The notes: generated by a model not told the origin, from the letters alone. 64,000 bases of DNA from Peptococcaceae bacterium (GCA_017399005.1 JAFQEO010000035.1:124001-188000), one strand, 5' to 3'. Shown: positions 24,539 to 36,463, counted from the first letter of the stretch. Numbers and translations: made by a program.

Positions 24539-25096
24539 TTAAACTGTCATGATTTCTTTTTCTTTGTTGTCGATTACTTTATCGATTTCAGCGATAAATT
24601 TGTCGGTCATTTTCTGGATATCATCCTGAGCGCCTTTGCTTTCGTCTTCGGTGATTTCTTTGGATTTTTCCAGACCTTTCAGATCGTCGTTCCCATCACG
24701 GCGGATGTTACGAACGCTAACTTTTGCGTCTTCGCCTTTTTTCTTAACGCGTTTTACCAGATCTTTTCTGTTTTCCTGGGTCAGCTGTGGCATAACCAGA
24801 CGGATTACAGTACCATCGCTGGTAGGTGTGATACCTAAATCGGATTTCAGGATTGCTTTTTCAATTGCAGCGATTGCGGATTTGTCCCATGGCTGAATTG
24901 CCAGCATTCTTGGTTCTGGTACGGAAATGTTAGCCAGCTGGTTGATTGGTGTTGCTGCACCGTAGTAATCTACAGAGATTCTATCCAGTAAGGATGGAGA
25001 TGCAATACCGGTACGGATAGTTGCCAGATCGCTTCTCAGAACACCCAGAGTTTTGCTCATTCTTTCTTCTACGTCTGTTTTAATTGTGTTAATCAT
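24539..25096 (-). CDS. frr: ribosome recycling factor
   Basis: The 185-residue product is full length for RRF, which with EF-G splits the post-termination ribosome. Family signatures are visible: [43 protein letters not shown], and [21 protein letters not shown]. It is the last gene in the order rpsB-tsf-pyrH-frr, six bases after pyrH, with a terminator directly behind. AGGTAACAAG precedes ATG. Confidence 0.97.
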   Translation of the reverse strand: MINTIKTDVEERMSKTLGVLRSDLATIRTGIASPSLLDRISVDYYGAATPINQLANISVPEPRMLAIQPWDKSAIAAIEKAILKSDLGITPTSDGTVIRLVMPQLTQENRKDLVKRVKKKGEDAKVSVRNIRRDGNDDLKGLEKSKEITEDESKGAQDDIQKMTDKFIAEIDKVIDNKEKEIMTV

Positions 25097-25101
25097 ACTT
25101 G

Positions 25102-25928
<827 letters not shown>

Positions 25929-25951
25929 ATTTTCAATATGATCGGCAAGTC

Positions 25952-26830
25952 TTAGCCTTTGATCTGTGCAGCAACTTCTGCAGCGAAATCTTCGTTTTTC
26001 TTTTCCAGACCTTCGCCCATTTCGAAACGTACGAAACGTACAACTTCAGCGTTTGCTTTTTTCAGCAGTTTGCTGATAGCTTCGCCGTCATCGCTCTTAA
26101 TGAATGCCTGGTCAACTAAGCATACTTCTTTGTAGTATTTTTCGATACGGCCAACAACCATTTTTTCAATGATGTTGTCTGGTTTACCTTCGTTACGAGC
26201 CTGTTCAGTCAGGATCTGTTTTTCGTGTTCCAGTTCAGCGCTTGGAACTTCGGTACGATCCAGATAGCCTGGGTTTGCAGCTGCAACCTGCATAGCGATA
26301 TCTTTCGCCAGAGCAGCGTCGCCGCCTTTCATTTCTACCATTGTAACGATTTTACCGCCAGCATGGCTGTAGGAAGCTACGATACCTTCTGTTTCGTATA
26401 AAGCGAAACGACGCAGGGAAATATTTTCACCGATTTTAGCAACTTTTGCAGTGATTAAATCAGCTACAGTCTGACCATTCAGTTCGGAAGCCAGTAATGT
26501 ATCGTTGTCAGCTGGTTTTGTAGCTGCAACGTGAGCAGCGATACCGTTTACTAATTCTTTGAATTCGTCTGTTTTTGCAACGAAGTCTGTTTCGCAGTTG
26601 ATTTCTACGATAACGCCTGTTTTAGCGTCTTCAGAGATGTAGGAACCTACCAGACCTTCTGCAGCGATACGACCAGCTTTTTTCGCAGCGGAAGCCAGAC
26701 CTTTTTCGCGTAAGAAGTCTACTGCTTTATCAATGTCGCCATCGCATTCTGTTAATGCTTTTTTGCAGTCCATCATGCCAGCGCCTGTCATTTCTCTTAA
26801 TTCTTTAACCTGTGCAGCTGTAATTGCCAT
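25952..26830 (-). CDS. tsf: translation elongation factor Ts
   Basis: The 292-residue product is EF-Ts, the nucleotide exchange factor for EF-Tu. The N-terminal UBA domain ([24 protein letters not shown]) and the EF-Tu-contacting [10 protein letters not shown] stretch are clear. I start it at the ATG at 26830, nine bases after GGAGG; a TTG three codons upstream is less likely. It follows rpsB across a hairpin-bearing gap of 92 bp. Confidence 0.97.
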   Translation of the reverse strand: MAITAAQVKELREMTGAGMMDCKKALTECDGDIDKAVDFLREKGLASAAKKAGRIAAEGLVGSYISEDAKTGVIVEINCETDFVAKTDEFKELVNGIAAHVAATKPADNDTLLASELNGQTVADLITAKVAKIGENISLRRFALYETEGIVASYSHAGGKIVTMVEMKGGDAALAKDIAMQVAAANPGYLDRTEVPSAELEHEKQILTEQARNEGKPDNIIEKMVVGRIEKYYKEVCLVDQAFIKSDDGEAISKLLKKANAEVVRFVRFEMGEGLEKKNEDFAAEVAAQIKG

Positions 26831-26874
26831 TTTGAGCAACCTCCAAATTTCATTTTATAACATTTTATAAAAGG

Positions 26875-26902
26875 ATAGGGTAACCTGTTGCGGTTACCCT
26901 AT
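26875..26902 (-). terminator. hairpin between rpsB and tsf
   Basis: ATAGGGTAACC and GGTTACCCTAT form a perfect 11-bp stem with a six-base loop. Read leftward it is followed by CCTTTTATAAAATG, a weak T tract, so it is more likely an attenuator or RNA-stability element than a full stop. Confidence 0.7.
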
Positions 26903-26922
26903 GAAAATGTCTGTATATAAGA

Positions 26923-27666
26923 TTATTCTTGTACTTCTGCTGCTTCTTCTACAACAGCTTCTTCTGCAGCTTCAGCATTGCTTTCGCCCTGTTTAGCTTC
27001 CAGAACAGCGTCAGAGATTACAGATGCCAGTAATTTTACGGCTCTGATTGCATCGTCGTTACCAGGAATAACGTAATCTACATCATCAGGGTCACAGTTG
27101 GTATCTACGATAGCTACTACTGGAATACCTAATTTTTTAGCTTCGGTAACAGCAATTTTTTCTTTTCTTGGGTCGATTACGAACAGTGCGCCTGGCAGGC
27201 TTGGCATATCTTTAATACCGCCTAAGAAGCGTTCCAGTTTTTCTTTTTCGCCCAGTAATTTGAATTTTTCTTTTTTAGTCAGCAGATCCATGGTGCCTTC
27301 TGCTTCCATGGTTTCTAATTTTCTCAGACGAGCGATACGTTTTTCGATTGTCTGATAGTTGGTCAGCATACCGCCTAACCATCTTTCGTTTACGAAGTAC
27401 TGTTCACATCTCAGAGCTTCTTCTTTGATGGTTTCCTGAGCCTGTTTTTTAGTACCAACGAACAGGATTGGTTTGCCTTCTGCTGCTACTTCACGAACGA
27501 AATCGTAAGCTTCAACAACTTTTTTTACTGTTTTCTGCAGGTCGATGATATAGATACCATTTCTTTCTGCAAAGATGTAAGGAGCCATTTTAGGGTTCCA
27601 GCGTCTTGTTTGATGACCAAAATGTACACCAGCCTCTAATAACTGTTTCATAGAGATTACTGCCAT
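26923..27666 (-). CDS. rpsB: 30S ribosomal protein S2
   Basis: The 247-residue product is ribosomal protein S2: [49 protein letters not shown] and [19 protein letters not shown]. The acidic Ala/Glu-rich tail is typical for Bacillota. I use the ATG at 27666; an ATG three codons upstream abuts the GAGGAG site with no space. Its promoter at 27796-27824 leaves a leader of about 120 bases with a hairpin. Confidence 0.97.
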   Translation of the reverse strand: MAVISMKQLLEAGVHFGHQTRRWNPKMAPYIFAERNGIYIIDLQKTVKKVVEAYDFVREVAAEGKPILFVGTKKQAQETIKEEALRCEQYFVNERWLGGMLTNYQTIEKRIARLRKLETMEAEGTMDLLTKKEKFKLLGEKEKLERFLGGIKDMPSLPGALFVIDPRKEKIAVTEAKKLGIPVVAIVDTNCDPDDVDYVIPGNDDAIRAVKLLASVISDAVLEAKQGESNAEAAEEAVVEEAAEVQE

Positions 27667-27731
27667 TTTAAACATCTCCTCTCATAAATTAGATTTTTTA
27701 TTTGTTGCATTCCCTCCGCCCGAGTCATCTC

Positions 27732-27762
27732 CTGCAGGAACCGTTTCAGGCTCTGCCTGCAG
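27732..27762 (-). promoter_or_regulatory. hairpin in the rpsB leader
   Basis: CTGCAGG and CCTGCAG pair within the untranslated leader. S2 operons are often controlled by S2 binding its own leader; whether this hairpin does that is inference. Confidence 0.4.
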
Positions 27763-27795
27763 AATCATCAGACGTGTGTATTTGCACCGCTAAAT

Positions 27796-27824
27796 ATATT
27801 AGCACACTTCATATGAAATTACAA
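27796..27824 (-). promoter_or_regulatory. promoter of the rpsB operon
   Basis: On the minus strand TTGTAA, a 17-bp spacer, then TAATAT. This is the only good match between galU and rpsB. Confidence 0.65.
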
Positions 27825-27867
27825 CATGTTTTTGTTAAAAATTCGCAGAAATTTTAAGGAGTTTTTC

Positions 27868-28755
27868 TTAACAGTGCAGATCATCCAGCCCGCCGTCGTT
27901 TAACAGTTTCAGATAGGCTGCAAAGTCATCGTGCAGGTCAGGACGTTTCAGTGCCATTTCCACAGTTGCTTTTAAAAATCCAAGCTTGTCGCCCACATCA
28001 TAGCGGCATCCTGCAAATTCATAAGCATATACTGCTTTGTGACGAGCCAGTTCTTTTAAGGCATCGGTCAGCTGAATTTCCAGTCCGGCACCCGGTTCGG
28101 TTTGCTCCAGGATTGGAAAGATGTCTGGTGTGATAATATAACGGCCCAGAATTGCTACATTGGATGGCGCGATTTCTCTGTCTGGTTTTTCAAACAGTGT
28201 TTTTACTTTATGGATACCGTCTTCCATTACTTCACCGGATACGATGCCGTATTTGTCAACATCGCTCCAGTTTACCTGCTGTACGCCAAGAACTGTGGAA
28301 TTGTAGCGTTCATATACATTCATCAGCTGTTTCAGGCATGGCACGTTGGAATCTACCACGTCATCGCCTAAAAGTACTGCAAACGGTTCATTGCCTACAA
28401 AATTTTTTGCGCACAGAACAGCGTGGCCCAGGCCTTTTGGTGTCTGCTGACGGATATACTGAATATTTACGATGTTGGAGATATCTTTGATTTCTTTCAG
28501 AAGAGCGTCTTTGTGTTTGCGTTCCAGCTCCATTTCCAGTTCGATGGACCGGTCAAAATGGTCTTCAATCGCGCGTTTGTTACGGCCTGTGATAATCAGA
28601 ATATCGGTAATGCCGGAAGCTGCGGCCTCCTCAATAATATACTGAATCGTAGGTTTGTCCACAATCGGCAGCATTTCTTTCGGCTGTGCTTTCGTAGCCG
28701 GTAAAAAACGGGTGCCCAGCCCTGCCGCAGGGATAACTGCTTTGGTAATTGCCAT
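27868..28755 (-). CDS. galU: UTP-glucose-1-phosphate uridylyltransferase
   Basis: The 295-residue product makes UDP-glucose from UTP and glucose-1-phosphate. Signatures are VIPAAGLGTRFLPATKAQPKE (nucleotide-binding loop and catalytic Lys), QYIRQQTPKGLGHAVLCA, LLGDDVV, and FAGCRYDVGDKLG near the end. It supplies glycolipid or cell-surface polysaccharide synthesis. It lies 42 bp after hslU in the same direction, the slot that codY often fills in Bacillota. The RBS is GGAAAGGAAG. Confidence 0.96.
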   Translation of the reverse strand: MAITKAVIPAAGLGTRFLPATKAQPKEMLPIVDKPTIQYIIEEAAASGITDILIITGRNKRAIEDHFDRSIELEMELERKHKDALLKEIKDISNIVNIQYIRQQTPKGLGHAVLCAKNFVGNEPFAVLLGDDVVDSNVPCLKQLMNVYERYNSTVLGVQQVNWSDVDKYGIVSGEVMEDGIHKVKTLFEKPDREIAPSNVAILGRYIITPDIFPILEQTEPGAGLEIQLTDALKELARHKAVYAYEFAGCRYDVGDKLGFLKATVEMALKRPDLHDDFAAYLKLLNDGGLDDLHC

Positions 28756-28797
28756 ATGGTTTTCTTCCTTTCCGGATTAGCTGTATTCGTTAATAGC

Positions 28798-30195
28798 TTA
28801 TAAAATAAAATTACTTAAATCACGGTCAACAATCATGTCGCGCAGCTGTTCTTTCACATAATCCTCGTCAATGACAAACTGCTGTCCTGCATAATCGCTG
28901 GCAGTGTACATGATATCAGCCAGCAGTTTTTCCAGAATGGTATGCAGACGGCGTGCGCCGAGATTTTCAGTCTGTTCGTTTAAATCGCAGGCGATTTTTG
29001 CCAGCTGTTCAATGGCATCATCGGTAAATACCAGTTCCACATCTTCGGTTTTCATCAGCTGTGCATACTGTTTTAACAGGGAGTTGTCCGGTTCACGCAG
29101 GATGCGTTCCAGATCCTGCTGACTGAGATTTTCCAGATATACACGTACCGGGAAACGGCCCTGCAGTTCTGGAATCAAGTCGGTCGGTTTTGCCACATGG
29201 AAGGCACCGGCTGCGATGAAAAGAATATGGTCGGTACGGATATTGCCGTATTTTGTTTTTACAACGCTGCCTTCTACAATCGGCAGGATATCACGCTGTA
29301 CCCCTTCGCGGGAAACATCCGGCCCGTGGCTGCTGCCTTTGCCTGCAATTTTATCGATTTCATCCAGGAAGATAATGCCGTGATTTTCTGCAAGCGTGAT
29401 TGCCTCCTGCTTTACATCGTCAAAGTCAACCAGTTTTTCCGCTTCCTGCTGTGCCAGAATTTTGCGTGCCTGTTCTACCGTCACTTTGCGTTTCTTTGTT
29501 TTCTTCGGCATAAAGTTGTTCATCATATCGCCGAAATTCCCGTTGGTATCATCCATACCCATGCTGGCAAGCATATCATTCATAGCGTTGCTGTCTTCCA
29601 CTTCCACATCGATATAATCTTCTTCCAGCTCCTGACGGCGCAGTTTCTGTTTCAGAATTTCCCGTTTATCTTTGATAGCCTGTACATCGGCATCGCTGGT
29701 GGAAGTATTCTGATTAGACGGTGCATTGCCGTTGTTGAAAAACATTTCAAAGGGATTGGTCATCGGCGTTTTTTTCTTAGGCATTGGAGCCAGAATATCC
29801 AGCAGGCGTTCTTCAGCAAGCTGTTCGGCCTGATGCTCCACTTCTTTCATTTTGTTATCGTTTACCTGGCGGATTGCGGCTTCCAGTAAATCGCGAATCA
29901 TAGATTCCACATCACGGCCCACATAGCCCACTTCGGTGAATTTAGTAGCTTCCACTTTTACAAAAGGTGCCTGTACCAGTTTTGCCAGGCGGCGTGCGAT
30001 TTCTGTTTTCCCAACACCGGTAGGCCCGATCATAATAATGTTTTTCGGACTGATTTCTTCCTGCTGCTCTTTTGGAAGACGGCTTCTGCGATAACGGTTT
30101 CTTAAAGCAACGGCCACGCTTTTTTTAGCATCGTTCTGGCCGATGATATATTTATCTAATTCTTTTACAATCTCCTGCGGTGTATAAGTTTCCAT
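28798..30195 (-). CDS. hslU: ATP-dependent protease ATPase subunit HslU
   Basis: The 465-residue product is the unfoldase of the HslUV (ClpYQ) protease. Walker A is GPTGVGKT at residues 57-64, Walker B GIIFLDEIDKIAG at about 272-284, and GYVGRDVESMIRDLLE marks the start of the insertion domain. The C-terminal LSNFIL tail inserts between HslV subunits to activate it. It follows hslV by ten bases. AGGAGG lies ahead of ATG. Confidence 0.97.
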   Translation of the reverse strand: METYTPQEIVKELDKYIIGQNDAKKSVAVALRNRYRRSRLPKEQQEEISPKNIIMIGPTGVGKTEIARRLAKLVQAPFVKVEATKFTEVGYVGRDVESMIRDLLEAAIRQVNDNKMKEVEHQAEQLAEERLLDILAPMPKKKTPMTNPFEMFFNNGNAPSNQNTSTSDADVQAIKDKREILKQKLRRQELEEDYIDVEVEDSNAMNDMLASMGMDDTNGNFGDMMNNFMPKKTKKRKVTVEQARKILAQQEAEKLVDFDDVKQEAITLAENHGIIFLDEIDKIAGKGSSHGPDVSREGVQRDILPIVEGSVVKTKYGNIRTDHILFIAAGAFHVAKPTDLIPELQGRFPVRVYLENLSQQDLERILREPDNSLLKQYAQLMKTEDVELVFTDDAIEQLAKIACDLNEQTENLGARRLHTILEKLLADIMYTASDYAGQQFVIDEDYVKEQLRDMIVDRDLSNFIL

Positions 30196-30205
30196 GCTGC
30201 ACCTC

Positions 30206-30730
30206 CTATTTCACTTCTTCTACGGTGATATTGCCGTTGGTGTATACACAGATGCTGCTTGCAATTTCCAGCGATTTACGGGCAATTTCGGCAGCACTCA
30301 GATCGGTGTTCTGCATCAGAGCCAGCGATGCGGCATAGGCATAGGAACCGCCGGAGCCGATAGCCACAGTATCAAAATCCGGTGCGATTACTTCACCGGT
30401 ACCGGATAACACCAGAATTTCCTCTTTGTTCGCCACAATCAACATGGCTTCCAGATTGCGGAGCATTTTATCGGCTCGCCATTCTTTTGTCATTTCAACA
30501 GCGGCTCTGGTGAGATTGCCTCCGTTGGATTCGAGATAATTTTCAAATTTTTCAAATAATGTGATGGCATCCGATACAGTACCGGCAAAACCGGTCACTA
30601 CCTTGCCGTGATATAATGTGCGAACCTTTTTCGCAGAATGCTTCATAATAACATGTTCGCCCATGGTTACCTGGCCGTCACCGGCGATAGCAACCTCATC
30701 ATTGCGTTTTACTGCCAGAATGGTTGTCAT
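30206..30730 (-). CDS. hslV: ATP-dependent protease subunit HslV
   Basis: The 174-residue product is the proteasome-like peptidase HslV. After removal of Met1 the catalytic Thr2 (TTILAVKR) becomes the N-terminus; [21 protein letters not shown] and [17 protein letters not shown] are family signatures. It partners HslU encoded next. The operon dprA-topA-trmFO-xerC-hslV-hslU matches the common Bacillota arrangement. AAGGAGG precedes ATG. Confidence 0.97.
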   Translation of the reverse strand: MTTILAVKRNDEVAIAGDGQVTMGEHVIMKHSAKKVRTLYHGKVVTGFAGTVSDAITLFEKFENYLESNGGNLTRAAVEMTKEWRADKMLRNLEAMLIVANKEEILVLSGTGEVIAPDFDTVAIGSGGSYAYAASLALMQNTDLSAAEIARKSLEIASSICVYTNGNITVEEVK

Positions 30731-30756
30731 GTGAATCCTCCTTGTCTGTGCTTATC

Positions 30757-31659
30757 CTATGCACGGGGATGTGCTTTTCTGTAAATCTGCTGCAAATGGG
30801 TTTTGGATACTTCGGTATACACCTGTGTGGTAGACAGACTTTCGTGGCCAAGCAGTTCCTGAATCACACGAAGGTCGGCTCCGTTATCCAGTAGATGAGT
30901 TGCAAAAGAATGACGGAATACATGAGGGGATACTTTATATTTTAAAGCCCCTTTTTTAACGTACTGCTCCAGAATATATTCGACACCGCGGGCGGTTAAT
31001 CTTCCTCCCTGCTGGTTTAAAAATAGAGCGTTTTCCTCGTTTTTCAGCAACCGCGGTCTCCCGCTTTCCAGATAACGGGCAATGGCGGTTTGTGCCTGTT
31101 CGCCCACAGGAACAATGCGTTCTTTTCCGCCTTTCCCGAAAATGCGCAGAATCCCTTTCTGTTTGCCGATTTCCTGCATATCCAGCTGAACCAGCTCCGA
31201 TACACGAAGCCCGGAACTATATAACAGTTCAAAGATTGCTTTGTCGCGTAGCTGAAGCGGTTCGGAGCCTGATAAAAAATCATCCAGAAAGGCAGTCATA
31301 TCAATTTCGTTAATAACCGGCGGCAGATGCTTTTCTTTTTTAGGCGCCGAGAGCAGATCCGCCGGGTTATGTTCCATCCAGCCTTCCCTGTTTAAAAATT
31401 TGCAGAAGCTTTTGATAGCCGCTGTCTTTCGGCTCAGAGTGGTCTTCTTGAGTGTCTGGTCTTTCTGCAGACTTGCCATATAATAGCGCAAATCCCGATA
31501 TTCCAGCTGTTCTAAGGTGATATCCTGTTCCTGAAGGAACTGACCGAACTGTTCTAAATCCTTTTTATATGCAGTGACTGTATGCAGCGAACAGCCTTTC
31601 TCATTCTGCTGCCAGTTCAGAAATTCCTGCAGATAAAAACTGTACGGATGATTAGGCAT
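30757..31659 (-). CDS. xerC: site-specific tyrosine recombinase XerC
   Basis: The 300-residue product has the catalytic set Arg152, Lys176, His246, Arg249, His272 and Tyr281 (SGLRVSEL, GKGGKER, PHVFRHSFATHLL, LGHESLSTTQVYTEV). I start it at the ATG at 31659 because AAAGGAG lies nine bases upstream; an ATG eight codons earlier has no such site. Neighbours trmFO and hslV identify it as XerC; its partner XerD is at 10804. Confidence 0.94.
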   Translation of the reverse strand: MPNHPYSFYLQEFLNWQQNEKGCSLHTVTAYKKDLEQFGQFLQEQDITLEQLEYRDLRYYMASLQKDQTLKKTTLSRKTAAIKSFCKFLNREGWMEHNPADLLSAPKKEKHLPPVINEIDMTAFLDDFLSGSEPLQLRDKAIFELLYSSGLRVSELVQLDMQEIGKQKGILRIFGKGGKERIVPVGEQAQTAIARYLESGRPRLLKNEENALFLNQQGGRLTARGVEYILEQYVKKGALKYKVSPHVFRHSFATHLLDNGADLRVIQELLGHESLSTTQVYTEVSKTHLQQIYRKAHPRA

Positions 31660-31693
31660 GGCGGTCAGCTCCTTTCGGTTCAATATGTAATAC

Positions 31694-31713
31694 GGTCAGC
31701 CAGTCTGGCTGAC
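31694..31713 (-). other. perfect intercistronic hairpin between trmFO and xerC
   Basis: GGTCAGCCAG and CTGGCTGACC are exact complements with no loop to spare. There is no T run, so it is more likely an RNA-processing or stability element, or a remnant palindrome, than a terminator. Confidence 0.55.
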
Positions 31714-31747
31714 CGCTAATTAAATGTATTAAGAACAAATACGGCTT

Positions 31748-33103
31748 TTATTTCTGTTCGTCCGGTTTCAGCTCCTGCTGAATAAATGCATCTAAATGTT
31801 CCAGAGCTCTCTGGGCAATCAGTGCATTTTTTTCTTTCTTGTTGCGAATTTTTTTGCCTTCCAGGCCCGGAATCAGGCTGAAGTTCACATTCATTGGCTG
31901 GAAATGTTTGCTGTCGGCAGTAACGATATAATTCATCAGCCCGCCGATTGCAGTGGTTAACGGAAATCTCACAAGTTCCTGTTCCTGATACATGCGGGCA
32001 GCATTGATACCGGCCACTAAACCGCTGGCGGTGGATTCCACATACCCTTCCACCCCGGTAATCTGCCCTGCCAGGAATAACTGCTCTTTGCTTTTAATGC
32101 GGCAGGTGGATTCCAGTGCAATTGGAGAATTTACAAAGGTGTTGCGGTGCATAACCCCGTAACGTACAATTTCCGCATTTTCGAGGCCAGGGATCATCTG
32201 CAGAACACGCTTCTGTTCGCCCCATTTCATACGGGTCTGAAAACCGACGATATTAAACAGGGTTCCTTCCAGATTGTCTTTACGCAACTGGACAACGGCG
32301 TAGAATTCCTCATTCTCTTTGCGATGATCCACTAAACCAACCGGTTTCATCGGGCCAAACAGCAGAGTCTGACGACCACGGCTTGCCATTGCTTCGATTG
32401 GCATACAGCCTTCAAAGAACTTCTCTTTCTCAAACTCTTTGGTTTCAATCAGTTCCGCACTGGTCAGTGCATCATAAAACTGATTATACTCTTCCTCGGT
32501 CATCGGGCAGTTCAGATAATCGGCATCGCCTTTATCATAACGAGATGCCCAGAACGCCTTATCGTAGTTAATCGATTCTGCAGTTACGATTGGAGCCGCC
32601 GCATCGTAAAAATAAAAGTCATCCTGGCTGGTTACCTGTTTGACATATTCCGCCATAGCCCCTTCTGTTAGCGGACCGGTAGCAATGATTGTAATTTCAT
32701 CTTCCGGCACCTGAGTTACTTCCTCATACACGATTTCAATCAGCGGATGCTGCTTGATGGTTTCGGTAATCTGTGCAGAGAATTTCTCGCGGTCTACTGC
32801 CAGAGCACCGCCGGCCGGTACCTGATTATCATCAGCACAGCGCATAATCAGAGAGTCGCAGCGGCGCAGCTCTTCTTTTAATAAACCAACAGCATTTTCA
32901 ATATTATTGGCCCGCAGAGAGTTACTGCATACCAGCTCACCGAACCCGTCGGTGTGATGAGCTGGAGAATATTTCAGCGGACGCATTTCGTACAGGCGAA
33001 CCGGAATCCCGCGCTGAGCCAGCTGCCATGCAGCTTCTGACCCGGCAAGACCGGCGCCGATTACATTAACTTTCCTGATTGTCTGATTGTTCAACTGGTT
33101 CAA
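31748..33103 (-). CDS. trmFO: methylenetetrahydrofolate-tRNA-(uracil-5-)-methyltransferase
   Basis: The 451-residue product is the folate- and FAD-dependent enzyme that makes T54 in tRNA. The Rossmann loop [15 protein letters not shown] is near residue 12, and [19 protein letters not shown] and [17 protein letters not shown] are family signatures. The start is a TTG at 33103, eight bases after AAGGAG, inside the end of topA (38-base overlap), so the two are translationally coupled. It lies between topA and xerC as usual. Confidence 0.95.
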   Translation of the reverse strand: MNQLNNQTIRKVNVIGAGLAGSEAAWQLAQRGIPVRLYEMRPLKYSPAHHTDGFGELVCSNSLRANNIENAVGLLKEELRRCDSLIMRCADDNQVPAGGALAVDREKFSAQITETIKQHPLIEIVYEEVTQVPEDEITIIATGPLTEGAMAEYVKQVTSQDDFYFYDAAAPIVTAESINYDKAFWASRYDKGDADYLNCPMTEEEYNQFYDALTSAELIETKEFEKEKFFEGCMPIEAMASRGRQTLLFGPMKPVGLVDHRKENEEFYAVVQLRKDNLEGTLFNIVGFQTRMKWGEQKRVLQMIPGLENAEIVRYGVMHRNTFVNSPIALESTCRIKSKEQLFLAGQITGVEGYVESTASGLVAGINAARMYQEQELVRFPLTTAIGGLMNYIVTADSKHFQPMNVNFSLIPGLEGKKIRNKKEKNALIAQRALEHLDAFIQQELKPDEQK

Positions 33104-35159
33104 AGTTACACTCCTTATTGCTGCAAATCACTAATTTCCCTTTTTTCGTATTGCGTTCTACCATGATACTGTCGCATTTCGGGCAGCGCTGACCGGTTGG
33201 ACGGTCCCAGCTCACGAAACTGCATTCCGGATAATCGCTGCATCCATAGAAGGTTCTCCCTTTTTTGCTGCGGCGCAGCACAACATCCCCTTTCCCGCAG
33301 ACCGGGCAGGTAACATCGATTTTTTCCAGAAGCGGTTTGGCGTTGCTGCATTCCGGGAATCCAGGACATGCCAGGAATTTCCCGAAGCGCCCCATTTTGA
33401 TAACCATATTGCGGCCGCATTTTTCACAGATTTCATCGGAAACCTCGTCCTCGATTTTAATCTGGCCGATTTTTTCCTCGGCTGCCGCCAGTTCTCTGGA
33501 GAACGGTTCGTAGAAATCACGAACAACGGCTTTCCATTCGTATTCGCCTTCTTCGATGCCATCCAGTTTGTCTTCCATACCGGCGGTGAAGTTCACATCG
33601 ATAATATCCGGGAAGTGTTCTTTCAATAGATCCACAACCAGAATCCCCAGCTCGGTCGGATAGAACTGTTTTGCCTCGCGCACCACATAATTGCGTGCCA
33701 GAACGGTTTCTACGGTTGGTGCATAGGTACTTGGACGACCAATGCCCTTTTCCTCCAGCGCTTTGATTAAGGTAGCCTCTGTATAGCGGGCAGGCGGCTG
33801 TGTAAAATGCTGTTTTGGAATCAGTTTTTCCGATTTCAGACTCTGGCCGATTTCCACCGGAACCAGTTTCTGATTTTCTTCGCCGTCCTCTTCTTTGCTT
33901 TCCTCGTAGACTTCCATATAACCTTTAAAGGTTACAATTGTACCGCTTGTGGTGAAATCATATTTGCCGGAACGGGTCAGAATGGTGGTCTGTTCCAGCT
34001 GAGCTGATGCCATCTGACTTGCCACAAAGCGCTCCCAGATTAATTTATACAGTTTGTACTGTTCATTGGACAGATATTCTTTGATGGATTCCGGAGTTTT
34101 ATCCACATAGGTTGGACGGATTGCCTCGTGGGCATTCTGTGCATTGTTTTTATTTTTATAGGCTTTCTGTTCTTTCGGCAGATACTGTTCCCCGTAGCGT
34201 TCCTTAATAAAAGCCGCTGCATCCGCTTTCGCAACATCGGCAATACGGGTAGAGTCGGTTCTCATATAGGTAATCAGACCGACCGTGCCGCCTTTGCCCA
34301 GAGAGATGCCTTCGTAAAGCTGCTGGGCAACACGCATGGTTTTCTTTGCAGTGAAGTTCATTTTCCGGTAGGCATCCTGCTGCATGCTGCTGGTGATAAA
34401 CGGTGCTGCCGGGTTTTTTGTTTTCTTCTGCACTTTTAAATCGGCTACTTCGTAGGAAGCGCCTTTCAAATCATCCAGGATTGCCTGCATTTCTGCTTCC
34501 GATCCGATTTCTGCTTTCTTGCCGCTGATTTTGCTCAGTTTTGCGGTCATTTTGCTGCTCCCGGTGGATAACACATTGTCCAGTGTCCAGTATTCCTCCG
34601 GAATAAAGCTGTTGATTTCCTCTTCGCGCTCGCAAATCATACGTACCGTTACCGACTGTACACGGCCGGCACTCAGCCCTTTTTTCACTTTGCGCCATAA
34701 TAGCGGGCTTAACTGATACCCGATAAAGCGGTCCAGTACACGACGTGCCTGTTGCGAATATACACGGTTGTATGCCAGTTGACGAGGATGTTTTACCGCG
34801 GTTTTAACGGCTTCTTTTGTAATCTCGTTAAACTCAATCCGGCATTTCTCCTCCGGATTAATTTTCAGAGTTTCCATCAGGGTCCACGCAATGGCTTCCC
34901 CTTCGCGGTCCGGGTCCGATGCCAGCAGAACACGGTCTGCTTTCGATGCGGCTTTTTTCAGTTCTTTGATTTTATCGCCTTTTCCACGGATGGTGATGTA
35001 TTTTACCTCAAAGTCATTTTCCACATCGATGCCGAACTGACTTTTCGGGAGATCGCGGACATGCCCAAGGGAGGCCAGAACCTCATAATTTTTACCCAGA
35101 AACTTTTCAATTGTCTTCGCCTTTGACGGGGATTCCACAATCACTAATGTTTTTCCCAA
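33066..35159 (-). CDS. topA: DNA topoisomerase I
   Basis: Type IA topoisomerase that relaxes negative supercoils. The TOPRIM domain has [14 protein letters not shown] and DPDREGE (residues 82-88), and the active-site Tyr298 is in [10 protein letters not shown]. Three C-terminal four-Cys zinc ribbons (CEKC...CPGFPEC, CPVC...CSDYPEC, CPKC...CSNKEC) end the protein. I prefer the TTG at 35159, six bases after GAGGTG, giving the usual start (M)[10 protein letters not shown]; a GTG three codons earlier overlaps the ribosome site. It follows dprA by ten bases. Confidence 0.95.
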   Translation of the reverse strand: MGKTLVIVESPSKAKTIEKFLGKNYEVLASLGHVRDLPKSQFGIDVENDFEVKYITIRGKGDKIKELKKAASKADRVLLASDPDREGEAIAWTLMETLKINPEEKCRIEFNEITKEAVKTAVKHPRQLAYNRVYSQQARRVLDRFIGYQLSPLLWRKVKKGLSAGRVQSVTVRMICEREEEINSFIPEEYWTLDNVLSTGSSKMTAKLSKISGKKAEIGSEAEMQAILDDLKGASYEVADLKVQKKTKNPAAPFITSSMQQDAYRKMNFTAKKTMRVAQQLYEGISLGKGGTVGLITYMRTDSTRIADVAKADAAAFIKERYGEQYLPKEQKAYKNKNNAQNAHEAIRPTYVDKTPESIKEYLSNEQYKLYKLIWERFVASQMASAQLEQTTILTRSGKYDFTTSGTIVTFKGYMEVYEESKEEDGEENQKLVPVEIGQSLKSEKLIPKQHFTQPPARYTEATLIKALEEKGIGRPSTYAPTVETVLARNYVVREAKQFYPTELGILVVDLLKEHFPDIIDVNFTAGMEDKLDGIEEGEYEWKAVVRDFYEPFSRELAAAEEKIGQIKIEDEVSDEICEKCGRNMVIKMGRFGKFLACPGFPECSNAKPLLEKIDVTCPVCGKGDVVLRRSKKGRTFYGCSDYPECSFVSWDRPTGQRCPKCDSIMVERNTKKGKLVICSNKECNFEPVEQSDNQES

Positions 35160-35169
35160 TACGAACACC

Positions 35170-36369
35170 TCAACCTATTCTGATATATTTTCTTCCAATC
35201 ATCTGCTGCACCATGCCGTATAGCTCCAGCATACTCAAAATGGGCATTAGCTCGGCCATCGGCAGTTTGCACAGATACGCAAGTTCTTCTATAGCAACCG
35301 GCTCCGCAGTGATATACTGCAGAACACGGGATTCTTCTTGTGTTAACGATATATGACTGGTTTCCTGAATTTCTTCCTTTATATTTGTATCTTTATCTTC
35401 TGATACAGCTTTCTTCAGGAATTCATTTTTATTTTCTTTCTGCTTTCCGGAAGCAGATTCCTCTAAATCCGGAAACAGAATCAGCGGCTTCTGCCCATAT
35501 TCCTCCAGGATATCCTCCACGCAGGTAACCAGCTTGGCTCCTTCCTGAAGAAACCGGTGGGGTCCTGCCGATAACGGATTCTGAATCTGCCCTGGAACTG
35601 CAAATACATCTTTACCTTGCTCCAGAGCGGTTTCCACCGTTATGAAGGCGCCGCTTTTCACGGCAGCCTGTACAATTACAACACCGCGGGACAATCCACT
35701 GATAATCCGGTTTCGCTGCGGGAAATGCCAGGCCAGAGGCTGGCTTCCAAGCGAAAACTCCGATATAATGCATCCTCTCTCGTGGGCGAGAATCTCTTCT
35801 GCAAGCCGTGTGTTCTCTTTTGGATACACACGGTCAATGCCGCAGCCCTGCACGGCAATGGTGCCCGCAGAACCTTTCAGAGCTCCTTTATGTGCATGGG
35901 CATCGATACCCCTTGCTAAGCCACTTACAACACATACACCAGAGCGACTTAAATCGGCACCAAGCTGTTCCGCTGTGGCCAGGCCGTAGCTGTCGGCTTT
36001 TCGGCTGCCCACTATGGCGATATTCAAATCAGACGGCACAAAGTTTCCCTTCCAGTACAGAATGGCCGGTGGCTGATGAATCTGACGCAGTGCCGCGGGA
36101 TAATTCGACATAGAGTACAAAAAAATATCAATTTTGTTTTCATTCAGATAAGATTCGACTTTTGAAAGGTCAGTCCGGGTTCGTCGCTTCACAAAACATT
36201 GCCACACCTCAGCGGGAACATCAGGAAACTGATGCCTTAACTCCAGCTCCGAGGCGCTCCATAATTGTTCTCCCGAGATGTTCATCAGAAGCGTTTTCAG
36301 CAAACGCTCGTGCTTCATGCTTTCCTCCCAGGATTTGTGCAGTACAGCCCAGATGGCCTTTTCTCTCAT
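35170..36369 (-). CDS. dprA: DNA-processing protein DprA
   Basis: The 399-residue product has the DprA Rossmann-like core: YPAALRQIHQPPAILYWKG, IAIVGSRKADSYG, VVSGLARGIDAHAH, GCGIDRVYPKEN, SEFSLGSQPLAWHFPQRNRIISGLS and PGQIQNPLSAG. DprA loads RecA on incoming single strands during transformation. A C-terminal winged-helix domain (EESRVLQYITAEPVAIEELAYL) follows a charged linker. GGAGAGG precedes ATG by nine bases. With mecA just upstream this is a small competence-linked neighbourhood. Confidence 0.95.
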   Translation of the reverse strand: MREKAIWAVLHKSWEESMKHERLLKTLLMNISGEQLWSASELELRHQFPDVPAEVWQCFVKRRTRTDLSKVESYLNENKIDIFLYSMSNYPAALRQIHQPPAILYWKGNFVPSDLNIAIVGSRKADSYGLATAEQLGADLSRSGVCVVSGLARGIDAHAHKGALKGSAGTIAVQGCGIDRVYPKENTRLAEEILAHERGCIISEFSLGSQPLAWHFPQRNRIISGLSRGVVIVQAAVKSGAFITVETALEQGKDVFAVPGQIQNPLSAGPHRFLQEGAKLVTCVEDILEEYGQKPLILFPDLEESASGKQKENKNEFLKKAVSEDKDTNIKEEIQETSHISLTQEESRVLQYITAEPVAIEELAYLCKLPMAELMPILSMLELYGMVQQMIGRKYIRIG

Positions 36370-36430
36370 AAGCAGAATCCTCTCCTGTCACATATATTCT
36401 GTTGTTTTTGAATGCGTTATACATTTCGTG

Positions 36431-36463
36431 TTCATTCGGTTTCGATGAACCGTTTAATGAACG
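36431..36463. other. intergenic imperfect hairpin
   Basis: GTTCATT..CGGTT and AACCG..AATGAAC pair with a bulge in the gap between mecA and dprA. It has no T run and none of the boxes of the fold-back element family. Function is unknown. Confidence 0.4.

Noticed and set aside
27868-28755. Expected codY after hslU
   Set aside because: The gene in that slot is clearly galU; no CodY-like sequence is present in the window.
29197-29889. A 230-codon frame on the plus strand inside hslU
   Set aside because: It is antisense to a well-conserved gene, and its His/Phe-rich translation looks like a mirror of HslU codons.
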